A stretch of DNA of 64,000 nt from Dryomyza anilis. Taxonomy: Eukaryota; Arthropoda; Insecta; Diptera; Dryomyzidae. Both the position numbers and the translations under genes were made by a program. Where the stretch lies: the NCBI GenBank assembly GCA_951804985.1, contig OX638132.1:10645529-10709528 (forward strand). The letters are read 5' to 3'. Within the stretch, counting starts at the first letter, position 1, and each line of letters opens with the position of its first letter. Positions 11,066 to 24,041 of the stretch are shown here, piece by piece. Under the pieces are notes generated by a model that saw only the letters and a program-made list of their open reading frames with translations, had not been told where the DNA came from and searched no databases.

Positions 11066-11857
11066 CCCGAGTGGAAATTTAGTTCAGGATGCGATCATTG
11101 TCTGATCAGGCAGCCTGATTTCAAGTCTGGCAATGATCAGGAGTTTTGATCATTGCCTGATTCAAAACGTGACGCTATTCGAAATTGCTATCCTGATCAG
11201 GTTGCCTGATCAGGCTTCCTGATCCTACCATTGTATAATTCGATGTATATTTAAATTCTTCTTAAACTGCTTTTACAAATTTTGAGACTTTTCAAACAAA
11301 AAATAGTTTTGTGAACAAATGTATCTCAAACTTTTGGAATGACAAAAATTCAACGTTTTGAGACCCCAGACAACATTTTTGGCAGGGTCGAGGCAGTTGA
11401 GAAATAATTTCTTGACATATTTCAAACAGACAAAGGCGGAGTTTGTTACAAAAGCTGTGTGTTTTCTGCCCGTTCCCCAAATATGGCGTGAATCTGCCAT
11501 AAAAATTACACAAAAATTTACAACCTGCTATACACTTCCCAAAATATTCTATATATCCGTGCGTTTGCCGGAAATATGCCCGAAATATTTTAGAAAAATG
11601 TCACAAATTTTGTCTCGGGAGATATTTCAAATTTTTAAAACGATATCCAATAAGGTTTTTTTTTCATAAGTGGCACATCAGTTTTCATCAAGTAAAATTT
11701 ATATCAGTATTTTTTATGAAGGTGGATTTAAGATTAGGATTACCCTAGTCGACCCTGATCAGTATCATTTCATGTGGCATTTGGTATGGATGCCTTATCG
11801 TGTTCAGATCAGGGACGGATGCGAAATAAGGCTAACCTTAACCAATTTCCACTCGGG
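11066..11857. mobile_element. Non-autonomous DNA transposon with CCCGAGTGGAAATT ends
   Basis: CCCGAGTGGAAATT at 11066 is repeated inversely at the right end (AATTTCCACTCGGG, ending 11857). Sub-terminal regions are dense in GATCA half-sites: CCTGATCAGG palindromes near 11112 and 11192-11220, and GATCATTGCCTGAT at 11147. Internal ORFs have no transposase features. A second element with the same GATCATTGCCTGAT block is at 51450-51878. Confidence 0.75.
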
Positions 11858-12129
11858 AAATTTTTAGTAAAAGTGGCGATTCCAATTTTTCATTTGTGGG
11901 GGGAGGTATTTAAAAAAATAAATAAAATAATATGCATTCCGTGAAAAATAACGTCAATATTTTTAACTGCAAACTAAGAAAATGCAATATTTATGTAAAT
12001 TCATAAAATTGGTTTAAATTGCATAAAATATTTATCGAAACTGCATTATGAATATACAAAACAATATAGTAGGAGCTGAATATCACTACCCCGTCAATTC
12101 TTTCCCAGTTAATTCATCACCCAGACAAC

Positions 12130-13400
12130 TATTCTCAGGGCTATCCTCCAGTGAGAATTATTCCCGCATGCTTTTTTATCCATCGACAAATTATTGAAAA
12201 ACAAATCTTCTCAAGACACTTTTCTTCGTCCTGTGAAGATTTTATTATTAATTGCGAAAAACAATGTTTTAATTTATGTTGGGGTATAATTGTCTGGGAA
12301 ATAAAGTCTGGGGAAGAGTTAATCCGAAGAAGAGTATAAGAATTTGTTAAAGAAGAATTATCGAGGAGGAATTATCTCAGGGAGAAATTGGATTGGAAAA
12401 AAGTGTCATGAATAGCGGTAGAAAATTTAAAGATTTTGTTTTGGAATAGAATTGGACGGAGAGAAATTGTTCCCGGAAAAAAATGTCCAGAAAAAATTAG
12501 CTCTGAGAAAATTTATATAGGAGAAGAATTTACTGGGGAAGAATTGTCTCTTGAAAAAATTGTGCGGCATAAATTGTTTCAGGTGAGAATGAGGTAGGGT
12601 AGTATTGTCCGGGAACGTTTTTCTTGAGCAAGAATTGTCTAGTAAATAATTGTTTTAGAAAGTATTTTCTGGAAAGAATTCACTCGGAGAACAATTTTTT
12701 TAGTCTATTTTCTTTAGGTAAGATTAGTCTCTGGAAAGCATTGTACAGAAATACTAACAATAAATCGGCAATTTAGCGACGTACCGTATCGATACGCGGA
12801 GTGTAAATATTTTATTTTGGAATATAATTGACTCTCGAGAGGAATTTTATTGGGGAACAAATGTCTGGGGTACAATTGTCTCGGAATGACTTGTCTAGAG
12901 AAAAAATTGTCTCGTAAAGAATTGTTTTAAAAAGGATAATAATTATTTTAGAAAAGGAAGAATATTTTCTGGGAAGCATTGTTCAGAAAGAATTGTCCAT
13001 AAGCTGAAATACTAACAATGAACTGGCAATTTAACGATGTACCGTAATCGATACGCGGTAGGAAGTTTATTTATTTTATTTTGGAGTATAATTGTACTGA
13101 GTAGAATTTTTTTGGGGAAAGAATTTACTATTCAAAATTGTCTCTGGAGAGGAATTTTATTGGGGCACAAATGTCTGGGGTAGAATTGTCTCGAAGAAAA
13201 ATTGTGTGCGAAGAATTTCGTTACAGAGAATTGTTTAGGAAAGTATTGTCCGGGAAGGAGTTGTCTTAAGAAAGAATTGTCGTTGTTTAAGAAAAGAAAA
13301 TAGTTGTTTTAGAAAAAGATAGAAGGGTCTCTAGAAAAAATTGTCGGTAAACTTTAAGTCTAACATTAAACCTGTAATCTTAAAAATGCAGCATAACCGA
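12130..13400. repeat. Degenerate higher-order minisatellite built on GAATTGTCT
   Basis: Short motifs of the type (G)GAAGAATTGTCT(C) recur every 15-25 bp. Longer blocks also repeat about 250-305 bp apart: GAGGAATTTTATTGGGG-ACAAATGTCTGGGGTA at 12840 and 13150, and GTACCGTAATCGATACGCGG-like sequence at 12780 and 13035, with a decayed third near 13390. No coding potential was seen. Confidence 0.7.
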
Positions 13401-14470
13401 TACACGATAGAAAACTTAAAACCAAAATCATTATTAGTTTTGGTTACAACATCTTTACAAAATATAATCAGAATTTTATAGTATTTGTCAATCACATTCA
13501 GATATCATTTAATTAATTCAAATTGAAGAATGTTTTGCGGAAATCACGTAACACAATCCGCAATTAGTAAATGCAAAAGAAGACACCCAACCATTATAAT
13601 AATTGCAGTCAGCAAACAAATAACATAAATTATTTACTACACAAACGATTGATGGATTAAATTACATACAAACGCATAAATAATTTAGCAATTGTTGTAT
13701 GTAGTTACAACAAAAATAAAAATAAAAAAAAAATTCAAACAAAAAAAAAATCTATTGCCACCTGTAGACATCTTCAGTGGGCATTCAAGGGAAACGCATG
13801 CGAACGCATTAAAGCTTTCAACTCACAACTCAACCTCAGAGTCAGTGTCAGAGACAGCGACAGTGTTGGTGTGAGAATGCAAAATAGAGAGCGCTAAGCT
13901 TTTGTCGAAAGTTTCAAAAGTTAGTACAAAGTTTTAAGCTGTCAAAACCGTATTTGTTTCAAAAACAACATTTATGCGAATAAAATTCAAACAATTTGAA
14001 TAGGAAAAGTAACTTTGTTCAATTCCTCGGGGCAATTTGAATTGCAACGTGCTACGACGTTAATGTAACTTTTCCATTATAACGAGTGCTATGATATATG
14101 ACGAGATGACGCTTGTGTGCGTTATTAATCTGCGGTTTGAAAATACATTAAATTCGTATTTTATAATTAATTGAAAATATATTTTTAATTTACACTTAAT
14201 ACTAAAACACATCAAAAAGAAATTAATGTAGTAAATTAAACAACATTTATATCATTGTTTGTATTTTGTTAGTTTTTTAATACATTTGTATTTATTTTGC
14301 TAAACAATGTATTAGAAATTCCTTTTTTTACATATTGCAGAAACTGTATTCTGTATTTATTTTTTGCTTTTATTTTAATTATTTGATGTTCACAGACACA
14401 CAACGATCGTACTTCGATATTACTATCGTCGTACAGTTTTAAACAGAATCCATTTCGTTATCTACAAATT
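13400..14470. other. AT-rich sequence, no gene seen
   Basis: I see no exon-like sequence. A less AT-rich block at 13770-13880 contains repeated GTCAGNGNCAG motifs of unknown meaning. Confidence 0.45.
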
Positions 14471-14530
14471 CATTTGCTACATATTGCAGACATTTGCTAT
14501 ATATTGCAGACATTTGCTACATATTGCAGA
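14471..14530. repeat. 20-bp tandem repeat, three copies
   Basis: CATTTGCTACATATTGCAGA is repeated three times head to tail with one substitution, immediately left of the Transib-like element's target site. A related TACATATTGCAGA occurs near 14330. Confidence 0.93.
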
Positions 14531-14535
14531 CACTG

Positions 14536-15513
14536 CACTGTGGGACAGAAGTAAATTCTAGCTCGCCGTAAATACAGTTTTGCTCCAATCTTAACGAAAC
14601 TTTACACTAAGCATACATGTTCTATGAATAGATTTCAATTTGAAAATTATCAAAATTGGTCCATTGCCCCCACCTGTCATATAATTGAAATGGTAAAACG
14701 ACTATAACTTTTGTTTGGAATGAGATATTTTGTTTATAATTGGTATTTAGATACATACTGTAATTTCACATGACCATTCTTAATATGGACGTGATAGGCC
14801 AACTGCCACACCTACCATTCTTTTTAAACTATATAACTTGACCATCGTAAGATATATTCTGATAATATTAGGTACTATGGTACATATCGCAATTCTTAAC
14901 TACCATACCAAATATGAGCCATTTTTGTCAACTATAATGACAGAAAAGGCAAATCTGACTATTAAAGTAACAAAATTTAATTAAATTATTTTACAATTTT
15001 CGTACTTTTCTCATCACTTAAACTCATTTTAAATGACGTGTGGCAAACTAATGCAGGCATGTTAACACCGTTAGAAAGAAGACATTTCAGACATTATGCC
15101 TGTAAAAAAATTTATAAGAGCATTTGGAAGCTTTTTTTCCATGTCTACTTTTGTATAAAAATACGTAATTTTTGTTTTATGTTTTTGACAGATAATCAGG
15201 AAAAACACGAATAGCCAATAATATAAAACTGAATTCCCAATAATATAAAACTAACACTCTGCATATGGAGTATATATTGAAAGAGTTATGACAGTTTTAA
15301 TGTAACCCATTTTTATTTCTTGAAAAACACTTGTTTAATTTTTTCACTTTAAGCAAGCCTACAGAAGTATTTGTTCACTAGGGTGTATCATTTTTTTTGT
15401 TTGTTCTCTAGGTTATCATAAATTATTAATAAAATGACATATTTTTAAACTTTCTGCAACAAACTTTAATATCTGATTTTCGGCGAGCTAGACGAAGCTT
15501 CTGTCCCATTGTG
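14536..15513. mobile_element. Transib-like non-autonomous element (978 bp)
   Basis: The left end CACTGTGGGACAGAAG and the inverse of the right end CACAATGGGACAGAAG are inverted repeats, with a second shared block CTAGCTCGCCG about 10 bp inside each. The pentamer CACTG flanks both ends (14531-14535, 15514-15518). A 5-bp target duplication and CACWATG-type termini are hallmarks of Transib transposons, relatives of RAG1. No transposase frame remains. Confidence 0.75.
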
Positions 15514-16379
15514 CACTGTACAGATTTTTTTTCCCTTTTGCACACATCACGGACGATTAGGAAAGAGAGCAGTTATAAATCCAAACACAAGCAGATGGAA
15601 GAATACTAGTGATGCCAACTCATTGGGAGTTGGGATGTCAACTCACGCTGAATCTGCTTGATTTTGTACATAAAAACGCAAACAAAAATTGGAAACTATG
15701 AAATCTGCAGAAGACAGACAATTTTTTGATTGCGTGTTATTGGCAGGCATATGTAGTACATCAGAAAAGCAACACTTAAGCGTTGGTCATTCCATTCCAG
15801 AAACCTGTGGTGCTTAATAACACTAGTTACTAGTTACAAAATGAGAAAAAGTTTTCGCAGTAAATGCCACTGTTTATGTATTATGGGTGGGGAATAAAAT
15901 TTGGACCTGTTTTCGTAATCCCGAGATTTCGGGATTGAAAAGTGTTCATTTTGTTGCAATATGTTTATAAAAAAAAACAGAAAATGAATTAGGTAAAGGG
16001 ACCGAATTTTTAAAAGTACAACCGATAAAAAAGTATCTAATTTCAGTTGTGAGTTTGACTACACAGTCTGTATGTTCCAAATAAGCGTCAAAACGGCTGA
16101 ACCGAATTGAATCAAATTTTGACACAACATGTATGTTAGGTCTGGGCAGAGTATAGGCTATATCTCAGTGAGATCGGTGGACTGGGCGTGGCACTTCCCT
16201 TATTAATGAAATTTTGGTCAGCGTTATATATAACCATTCTAAACGGTCTCGCGGAATGTGGGCGGTATTGGAACACTAGGCATGGCACCCCCCATAGAAG
16301 GTACATTTTCTAGATGGTGTATTTCAACAGTTATTATAGTGATCTTAAGATATTTCACACCTGGGTATACCAACCATTC

Positions 16380-16558
16380 CAAATTCTTTAAACTCACCAC
16401 ACCGAAATTCACCACACTAAAACTCACCACACTATAACTCACCACAATAAAATTCAACACACTAAAACCCACCACACTAAAATTCACCACTCTAAAATTC
16501 ACCACACTAAAACTCACCACACTTCAACTCACCACACTAAAACTCACCACACTAAAAC
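16380..16558. repeat. 15-16-bp minisatellite, AAACTCACCACACTA
   Basis: About 11 copies of AAAYTCACCACACTA follow each other with scattered substitutions. The complementary strand reads as a VVNFSVV-like peptide, which is a repeat artefact. Confidence 0.9.
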
Positions 16559-16677
16559 TTCTACTGGGGAAAACTCTTCGGGGGAGAATTCTACGGGAAA
16601 GAATTCTACCCGAAGAATTCTACGGGAAAGCGTTCTACGGGGAAGCGTTCTACGGGAAAGAATTTTACGGGGAAGAT
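16559..16677. repeat. 17-18-bp minisatellite, GAATTCTACGGGAAA
   Basis: Six to seven copies of RRTTCTACGGGRAA lie directly after the preceding minisatellite. They resemble the GAATTGTCT-type units at 12.1-13.4 kb in the GGGRAAGAATT core. Confidence 0.85.
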
Positions 16678-17039
16678 ATGAATAATAAATATGTTCTTTA
16701 TATTAATAAAATCACTCCATATCCTTGCATTCACCAAATCTTGGCACGAGTCGTGCACGGGTCCAGTAATTATTTAAGTATATTTAAGTATCTAAGTTTT
16801 TAATTTCATTGATTTATCTCGTATATAAGACTTTGGTTTTAGCTTTTCAAAATTGGGATAAATTAAATTCATTGATTTTATACTAAATTTTACAACATGT
16901 TTTGGAATGAATTTTATATCGTGACGTTTGCAGTACTATTACAAAAAAGTGATTTTTTGCCAATCCCGAAAATCCCGGGATTAGTTCTTTTTAATCCCGG
17001 GACCAGAAAATGATCGGGATTGTATTCCCTAAATATGGA

Positions 17040-17770
17040 AAATAAGCCGCAGAATTCGAGTATATGTATTACCAATTTTTTTCTATATGTTTACGTTAGC
17101 TTTTAATGACCAAGCTTTCGAACAGGTGCTCACATATTTTTGCAATTATTTCGCGTTTAAAAGAACTGAAATGGAAAAAATTTGTTCTACCAAAATTTAA
17201 AACAAATAAGAATTTAAAAAAATAAATAATAACCGAGAAAGCAAGAAGGTGCACAATTCGTAATATTCATAATATTGCACCTTTCGAAAAAATAACCTAA
17301 AAATAAAAGAAATATTTGCATACCTTTTGAGGACAGAAACATTATGTAAATTATAAAAAAAAATCAAAATATTTTATTATTAAACCCAAGACTCAAAGGT
17401 TACTGGATTTTACTATGTATGTGAGGAATAAACAATCTTCTATCAATACTTCTATCAATATGAATTATAATGCTTTCACATAATTTGTTTTCCTCAAATA
17501 ATACCCATATATGTTTGTCATTGAAAGCTCAACTTCTACGAAAGAGTGTGGGGTAATTTTGGAATATTACAAACTGTACATCTTCTTATTTTCTTGATTT
17601 TTTACAATTTTTTTAAATACATTTTTGATTTAAGTTTTTGTTAAAAAAAAAACTTTTTTTCAAGTTCTCTGATCGAGTTCTCTTGAATTAGTAAACCAAT
17701 TTGTAATGTTATGAGAAATTACCTTTTATTTGATATAACACATGATTATATCAGTTATTTGAAACGTGTG
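17040..17770. other. AT-rich sequence, no gene seen
   Basis: Nothing coding is visible. A small inverted repeat (AAGGTGCA near 17245, TGCACCTT near 17276) is the only structure I noticed. Confidence 0.45.
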
Positions 17771-17930
17771 ATATTTCCATCATGAAATGGCAAACCTTAC
17801 TGAAGAGAAATGTCAAAAAAGCGGCAAGAAATATGGCGTCGTTTGCTGTCCCTGTCCCTCTACTTTTGTAGCGTCCCTGTTGAAAAACCCTTGAAAAAAA
17901 CGTTTGTAACGCTCTTATTGAAAAACCCTT
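17771..17930 (-). mobile_element. DD41D transposon end fragment with two tandem termini
   Basis: The sequence matches the 5' end of the DD41D element (AAATGGCAAACCTTACTGAA, GCGGCAAGAAATATGGCGTC). It is followed by its terminus (CCCTGTTGAAAAACCC) and, about 40 bp further on, by a second terminus of the 3'-end type (ACGCTCTTATTGAAAAACCC). Confidence 0.8.
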
Positions 17931-19155
17931 GAATTAAAAACAAATACATTTGCTTTTTAAAGTAATTCAAAAAAATATGTTTTTTTTTTTTGAAAGATGT
18001 TTTTTTTTTATTTTAATACAGTATTTTTTTTTCTGTGTACACAGCCAGATTTTTCAGAAACACATTCTTCGGAAATATTCATTTTCATTTTTATTCGTTT
18101 TATTTTATTATAATTAGAAGCACAAAACTTTCTATTAGAAAATCCAGAAAAAATATTTATATTACGAAAAAGTTGATAAATTCTAAATGGTAGCAATTTA
18201 TAGAAAGTTTTAGCCAATTTTCAATTTCATTTTCAATGTGTAGATATTGAGACGTTAGTCACCATAATGTCCTTTTTGCAATATTCGAATGATCTCAGCG
18301 ATACCTACTATCTGCCTGTGAATTTTTTCGTTTTATGCAATAAGGGCATTATTTTCATATAAAAATATATTATTAATTTTATTCAGAATCAATTTAAATT
18401 TGCTCCATTTTGATCGTAATTTATTTCTATATCCATTCATATCAATATTGATATCATTCTTTTTATGTAAAGTTTTTAATTAACATTTTATACGCCCTTA
18501 TTTTATTTCTCGTTTTATGCAATAAGAGCGAATAAATCATTTATTTAATTAATTATTTAAATATTAATAGTAGCTGTAAGTAAAATTTAAAAAGTGCATA
18601 GTGAGACTAAAATTTTAAATTTTAAAGAGAAATCAATAATAAAAAATTTGAAAGCAAATAAATGAACGAACCTAACGCTTCAATTTATAGTTTATAGGTT
18701 TTATTTTTAATTTTACACATAACCCGACTGTCACTATCGACAATTTTAATGTCGTAATTGATTTTTTCTGCAAAATATATAGATATATATTTCATAACTA
18801 ACAAATTCAATATCATGCAAAAGTTTTCCTCTTGCCCCTTTCGTCAGCTGCCTGCTAAAACAATAAATCTATGTTTTCTCATTAAATTTACGTTCAAAAT
18901 AAAACAGTGAAAATTATTATTTCCACCTCAGTTCATTTACTTCCGAGGCAACACGGTGCGCATAAATTATGTAAAACAGTGCAAAGGTAACATTTTGAGA
19001 AATTCCAGCATTGAGCAGGTGATTGATAGTCATAAAAGTGTCATGTTTTGAATACACTAAAAATATGAATAAAAATAAAAAATAAAGTACAAAATTATTT
19101 CTAAATATATGGCAAAGGTTATCTTATGTATTTCAAAACCTCGTGTCGTTACTAT
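17931..19155. other. AT-rich sequence, no gene seen
   Basis: No coding or strong repeat structure was recognised. TTTTATGCAATAAGRGC occurs twice (18333, 18515), suggesting a diverged duplication. Confidence 0.45.
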
Positions 19156-20477
19156 CATGCCAAAGGGGCGAATGTACATTTTTTTAAATTTTTGAATGTA
19201 GTTTTTCCTCAATTATACTTGATTTTGTTGGATATTTCTAGCCCCCCAAAGACAAAACCAAAAGTGCGAATTCGAAAAATTGAAAATCTTCTCATCCCAA
19301 AGGGGGCGAATCCTTTCATTTTTTTGCCATAACTTTTTACTGGTACCAGATAAAATTTTGGTGTGAAGGCATTAATTATTTATTTTTAAAGCACCTATAG
19401 GCCATTATGTTTATTTTAAAATATTTTTTTTTGAATTTTTATCATTTGCAAGAAAAATGCTTGGCAAATTATTTTTAAATAATGATGCCAATCGATAGGT
19501 GCTTTGAAAACAAAAAATAAATGCCTTCACATCACTATTTTATCTTGTACCAATAATGAGTTATAGCAAAAAATTGAAAAGATTCGCCCTTTTGCCATGA
19601 CAATATTTTCAATTTTTCAAATTTATTCGATATTTTATATACGTCATAATATATGATGAATATACCAAAATAACAAAATAAATTCACAAAGATTACTGAT
19701 ACAATATAAAATATTGGTATAAAGGCATTAATTGTTTGATTTTAGAGCAACTATCGATTGACAGCATTATTAAAATATAAATTTTCTTGCAAATAACAAA
19801 AATTCGAAAAATTATTTATAAATTATTATATAATGCTGCCAATCAATAGGTGTTTTAAAAATAAACAATTAATTGCTTTACCCTACTATTTTATTTTGTA
19901 CCAATAGAAAGTTATGGCAAAAAAACAGAAAGATTCGCCCTTTTGGCATGACAAAATTTTCAATTTTTCGAATTTTGCTATTTACAAGCTATAATTATTT
20001 ATTGGTACAAGATAAAATAGTACAGTAAAGACATTCATTGTTTGTTTTTAATGCACCTATCGATTGGCAACATTATTAAAAAACATTTTCAAAAAATGTC
20101 TCTGGCAAATAACAAAAATTCCAACAATTATTAAAAAAATATTTTTAAATTATGATGCGAATCGATAGCTGCTTTAAAAATAAACAATTAATGTCTTTAC
20201 AACACTTATTGATCTTGTATCTATTAAAAGTTATGGCAAAACAAACAAAAATATTTGGGTTTTGTTCAGGTTATAGCCGCACAAAATCCGTATTTATAAT
20301 CCAGTAATATGTGCAAATCAAAAGATATTTAATATACTTTATGCTAATTGATTAATAAACCAAAATAACAAAAAAAAAATTAAAAAAATAATAATTTTTA
20401 CTAAATTTAAAGCACTTTAAACTTAAGAATTTGATTTCCCAACATTTTTAAAAATGCACATTCGCCCCTTTGGCATG
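19156..20477. mobile_element. Element with CATGCCAAAGGGGCGAATGT termini and internal inverted modules
   Basis: CATGCCAAAGGGGCGAATGT at 19156 is matched inversely at the right end (ending 20477), giving terminal inverted repeats of about 30 bp. Inside, a module (TTGGTACNAGATAAAAT, then AAGGCATTAATT, then GCACCTATCGATTGGC) occurs alternately in both orientations near 19330/19560, 19700/19910 and 20000/20230. This creates three large imperfect hairpins. No coding frame was recognised. The family is unknown. Confidence 0.65.
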
Positions 20478-20479
20478 TC

Positions 20480-21700
20480 AGTGTCGATATACCATTTCGA
20501 AAATGGGCATTATATTCGAACATTTAAATTGTTTGTAAAATAATTTAAAGTATTCTTCTAACAGTTCATAAAAATAAAAATAAAATGCACTGAATTACAT
20601 TATCATACAAAACAGCACTCACTGTTGTTATCAATCAATCTTGTTACTTAGATAACATGTTAATAAAGTCAAGCGATTAATATATATAATTGAAATTATT
20701 GTTGCTAATGTTTTTAATACTCTTATCATAATTATGTATGTCAAACGAAATGCTTTCTTGTTTTCGAGGTATTTAATAAGAATTTGTAAACATTCTATGC
20801 TTTGAAAATGACTTTAATGAATACGATGTTTTTTGTAAACTCATGTTTTGTAATTGAAAATATTTGGTATATTTATTTTTGTTGTTAATGCAATTTTTTT
20901 GTTGTATTATACCGCTTTAAATATAACATTTTTCATTTATATAAATTGATATAGTTTGTGAGCCATAATTTCAGTATTGAAAAAAATAGTGTCATTTGAA
21001 AGATAATGAATTGCTTTATCTGATAATATTTCGAATGACATTTCATAAAAAGATTTTCAAAATATTAACTTTACGCATATATATTATATTTTGCTGAATA
21101 TATTTATTCCATGTTATCTGTGTTATATATCTTTTAGTTAAAGGCAGATTTGTAAAACTGCATATTTTCGGTTAACCTAAAATTAACATTTCTGAATATA
21201 TAAATAAATATTGTATCTTAAAATGTGAAAAAAACACTGCCTTGTAATTTTATAATAATCAACACTATTTTAATTACTTCTCACGCTAACTGCTATCGAG
21301 TACCTATCGGTTCTACACACGTCCGCACTATTTGAATGGAAGCAAGAAACTAAAAGTTCGATTTGACAAAAGTGCGCGCGTATCTTTGAAATGGCTTTCG
21401 TGCCGAGCAAAATTTTTATTTTTATGGAATTCTAATCGTTGTTTTTTCTTTATTATTTTTATGATGTACTTAATATTGTTATTTTTCATTTCTGTATTTA
21501 AGGGTAATGCGATTGATACTTCTGTTTTTGATATTTATGTGTTTCGTATTTCTATTTTTGCTAATTCTGTAATTAATATTTCTATATTTGATATTTATTT
21601 ATTTAATAAAACTGGTTTGATGTGTTTTTAGTGTTTTTAATTTTTTTGTTTTTGTGACATATAATAGTTTTATATCAACACTCAAAATAAAACATAATAA
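20480..21700. other. AT-rich sequence, no gene recognised
   Basis: Nothing clearly coding is present. A block at 21270-21420 is richer in GC (CTATCGAGTACCTATCGG, GTGCGCGCGTATC) and could be a promoter fragment, but no gene follows that I can see. Confidence 0.35.
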
Positions 21701-22730
21701 AATACACGAAAAGTTAGTGTATCCACGAAAACATACGTACATAGTACGAATGAACTTTCGTAACATTACGAAATATATTTATGTTTAAATTCTCATATGT
21801 GACGAACATCTTTTGTGAAAATAATTCACGAATTAATAATGAATAATGAACTCACAACCTATCTTTCACATGTAATTGTCCTCTTGTAATAAATGGAAAT
21901 GTTTCGACATCGTGGTGGTCGATATCAACTTTGGCCCTCACACAAAATAGTAAATTTTTTATTTAATAATAAGGGTATTCATATCAGCACTGTAAATTTA
22001 TCATCTCGTAAAAAAATAAAATTACGCGCAACTCGACATGAACGCACTTTTATCTGGCTTCGCGTAAACTATTCTATAAAATGTTGGTTGTACTCCAATT
22101 TTTAGTTATATCACTTATAATCATTTGACAACACAATTTAATGAAAACACATTTGCCACAAAATATAATTTTCTTGACAACTAACGAAAACATAAAACAA
22201 AATATTCATAAAATTTTATTTACGTTATTTTCACATAAAAATCGACAAATAAATTTACGAGTTGAGCGTAAAATATTCTCATACAATTTTTGCGTATGTT
22301 TCTACTATTTACGGGATTTCCACAAATTACGAGGTTTACGCGCTTGATATGAATCCCCTTAATAATTTTTAACAATTTTACACACACAAGCGATTGATTT
22401 TCAATACATTTACGCAAAAGCCGACGATGAAATGAAAATTTGTTCTGTTCTGTCTTGTTTTCTACTTGATTTCTTCTTGTCTTCTTGTTTTCTTCATGTT
22501 TTCTGTTTATTTCTTCATGTTTTCTGCTTGTTTTTTTCTTGTATTCTTGTTTTCTTCTTGTTTTCTTCATGTTTGCTGCTTATGTTTGCTTTACGAATAT
22601 CAAATTGTAAAATATACGAATTTATCGTAAAATTTATCGTAAAATGTAACGTAAAATCGGAACGAAAAATAAAACTGACGAATGCTGAGTTGTATTTACA
22701 ATAAATCGTATATTTTACGAAATTTAAAAT
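21700..22730. repeat. TACGAA-motif-rich repeat zone with a TTCTTC minisatellite
   Basis: TACGAA/TTCGTA and TCGTAAAATTTA motifs are strongly over-represented at both ends (21700-21860 and 22600-22730). A TTTTCTTCATGTTTTCTG-type minisatellite occupies 22440-22580. Similar TACGAA-rich zones occur at 31435-32000 and 32590-32920, so this is a dispersed family. Confidence 0.5.
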
Positions 22731-22889
22731 AATAAATAAGTATTTCGTTAATAGTCGTATTGTTTATTTTGAGTGGACCTGTTTAAATGTTATTTGTTTG
22801 CAAATGTGAGACTTGTTTATATTCGCCCTACCTTTTCGTTCAATTGAGAAAACATTTCCATAAGAGTTTTATAAATATTTAAAGAATAC

Positions 22890-23060
22890 TTTTAACCAGG
22901 GACTAAAACCGTTTTGTAATAGCGGTTCTGGTTCCAGTACTTTTATAAAAGCGGTTCCGATGCTGGTTACAATCAAATATAATATATGGTTCCACAATTT
23001 TTTTGATAATAACTGTTACGATTCATGTTCTAAAAGTCGAAACGGTTCAAAGATTTCTGT
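22890..23060. repeat. GGTTCCG-motif repeat fragment
   Basis: Repeated AGCGGTTCYG/GGTTCCAG motifs match the type seen at 58983-59400. Probably a fragment of that element. Confidence 0.4.
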
Positions 23061-23519
23061 ATTTGTTCACATGCTAAAATTTCAAATTGATAATAGTAAT
23101 AATGCCACTCCTACTTAGGGGCGTTACAAACGGCATAACAATGATGAGATGCCATGCAGTAAATTGAAGGTTATAGGAAAATGAATTGTTACAAATGAAG
23201 CAAATAAATTTACGTAGACATGCCATACATTTTAATTAAGTATTTTATTGCGTGTTTTAATGTGTATAATATTTTCTATTGTCTTTGGTCAACAGTTTTT
23301 GGCCAGGAATTTGTATAAATTCAGCTAGCAATTAATATTCGTGTCTAGACTACGTAATTAATAAGTTTAATTGCGATTTGAAGCCATTGTCTTGACATAT
23401 ATAGTTTAATAATACATTTTTTTATATTTTTTGTTTTTATGTATAAATAAAGAACTATTAACAATGAATAGATTATTTTCATAATATATATTTTCATTGA
23501 AATTAATATTTATATTTAA

Positions 23520-23920
23520 AACTAAATAAAACAAATCAAATACACAAATATGATGTGAAATACACAAATACACAAATGATGAAAAATTTATAAAAAGATG
23601 CTAAATTAGGAAGACACCAAATTACTAAGATCAAAATATACGTAAAAACAAAGACATGAAGACACCATCGAATAAGGATTCAAAGAAACAAAAATACACA
23701 AAGATAAATTCAAAAAATAAAGATGCAAAAACACAAAGACACTATTTAATAATACAAAGCTACAAAAATACAATGGAAAATATCTCTGTATCTTTTCAAT
23801 TTGTGTTATTATATTCGAGATACAAGAATGCAAAAATTGAAAGCAACCAACATATGAAAAATTACAAAAATACAAAAATTTAAACTCATAAAGATACAAA
23901 AAAAAAATGATAAATATATT
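23520..23920. repeat. A-rich low-complexity tract (ACAAAGAT/ACAAAAAT)
   Basis: Irregular repeats of ACACAAA, ACAAAGA and ACAAAAAT make up this stretch. The long opposite-strand frame here is a by-product. Confidence 0.7.
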
Positions 23921-24041
23921 AAATTGCTCAAAATTGAGTTCAATCAAATTCTCTTTCTTCATTTATAAATAACATTACTCCTGAAAAAAAAAGACAAATT
24001 TGTTTACTATGAACATCCCATACATCAATCTTCTATGTATA

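Larger units (their letters stand above)
15890..17030. mobile_element. Decayed element with AATCCCGGGATT-type inverted ends
   Basis: GGGAATAAAATTTGG at 15890 and its imperfect inverse at 17030 bracket clusters of AATCCCG/CGGGATT motifs (15918-15945 and 16960-17020). The interior holds two minisatellites. The boundary and family (perhaps hAT-like) are inferred from symmetry only; no clear target duplication was found. Confidence 0.5.

Noticed and set aside
14471..14530. CRISPR-like direct repeats
   Set aside because: The three copies are contiguous with no spacers and the genome is eukaryotic.
16239..16520. 93-codon SVVNF-repeat frame
   Set aside because: It is a reading of a 15-16-bp minisatellite.
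22220..22570. 116-codon Lys/Glu-rich frame on the minus strand
   Set aside because: The charged half translates the TTCTTC minisatellite; the rest has no recognisable feature.
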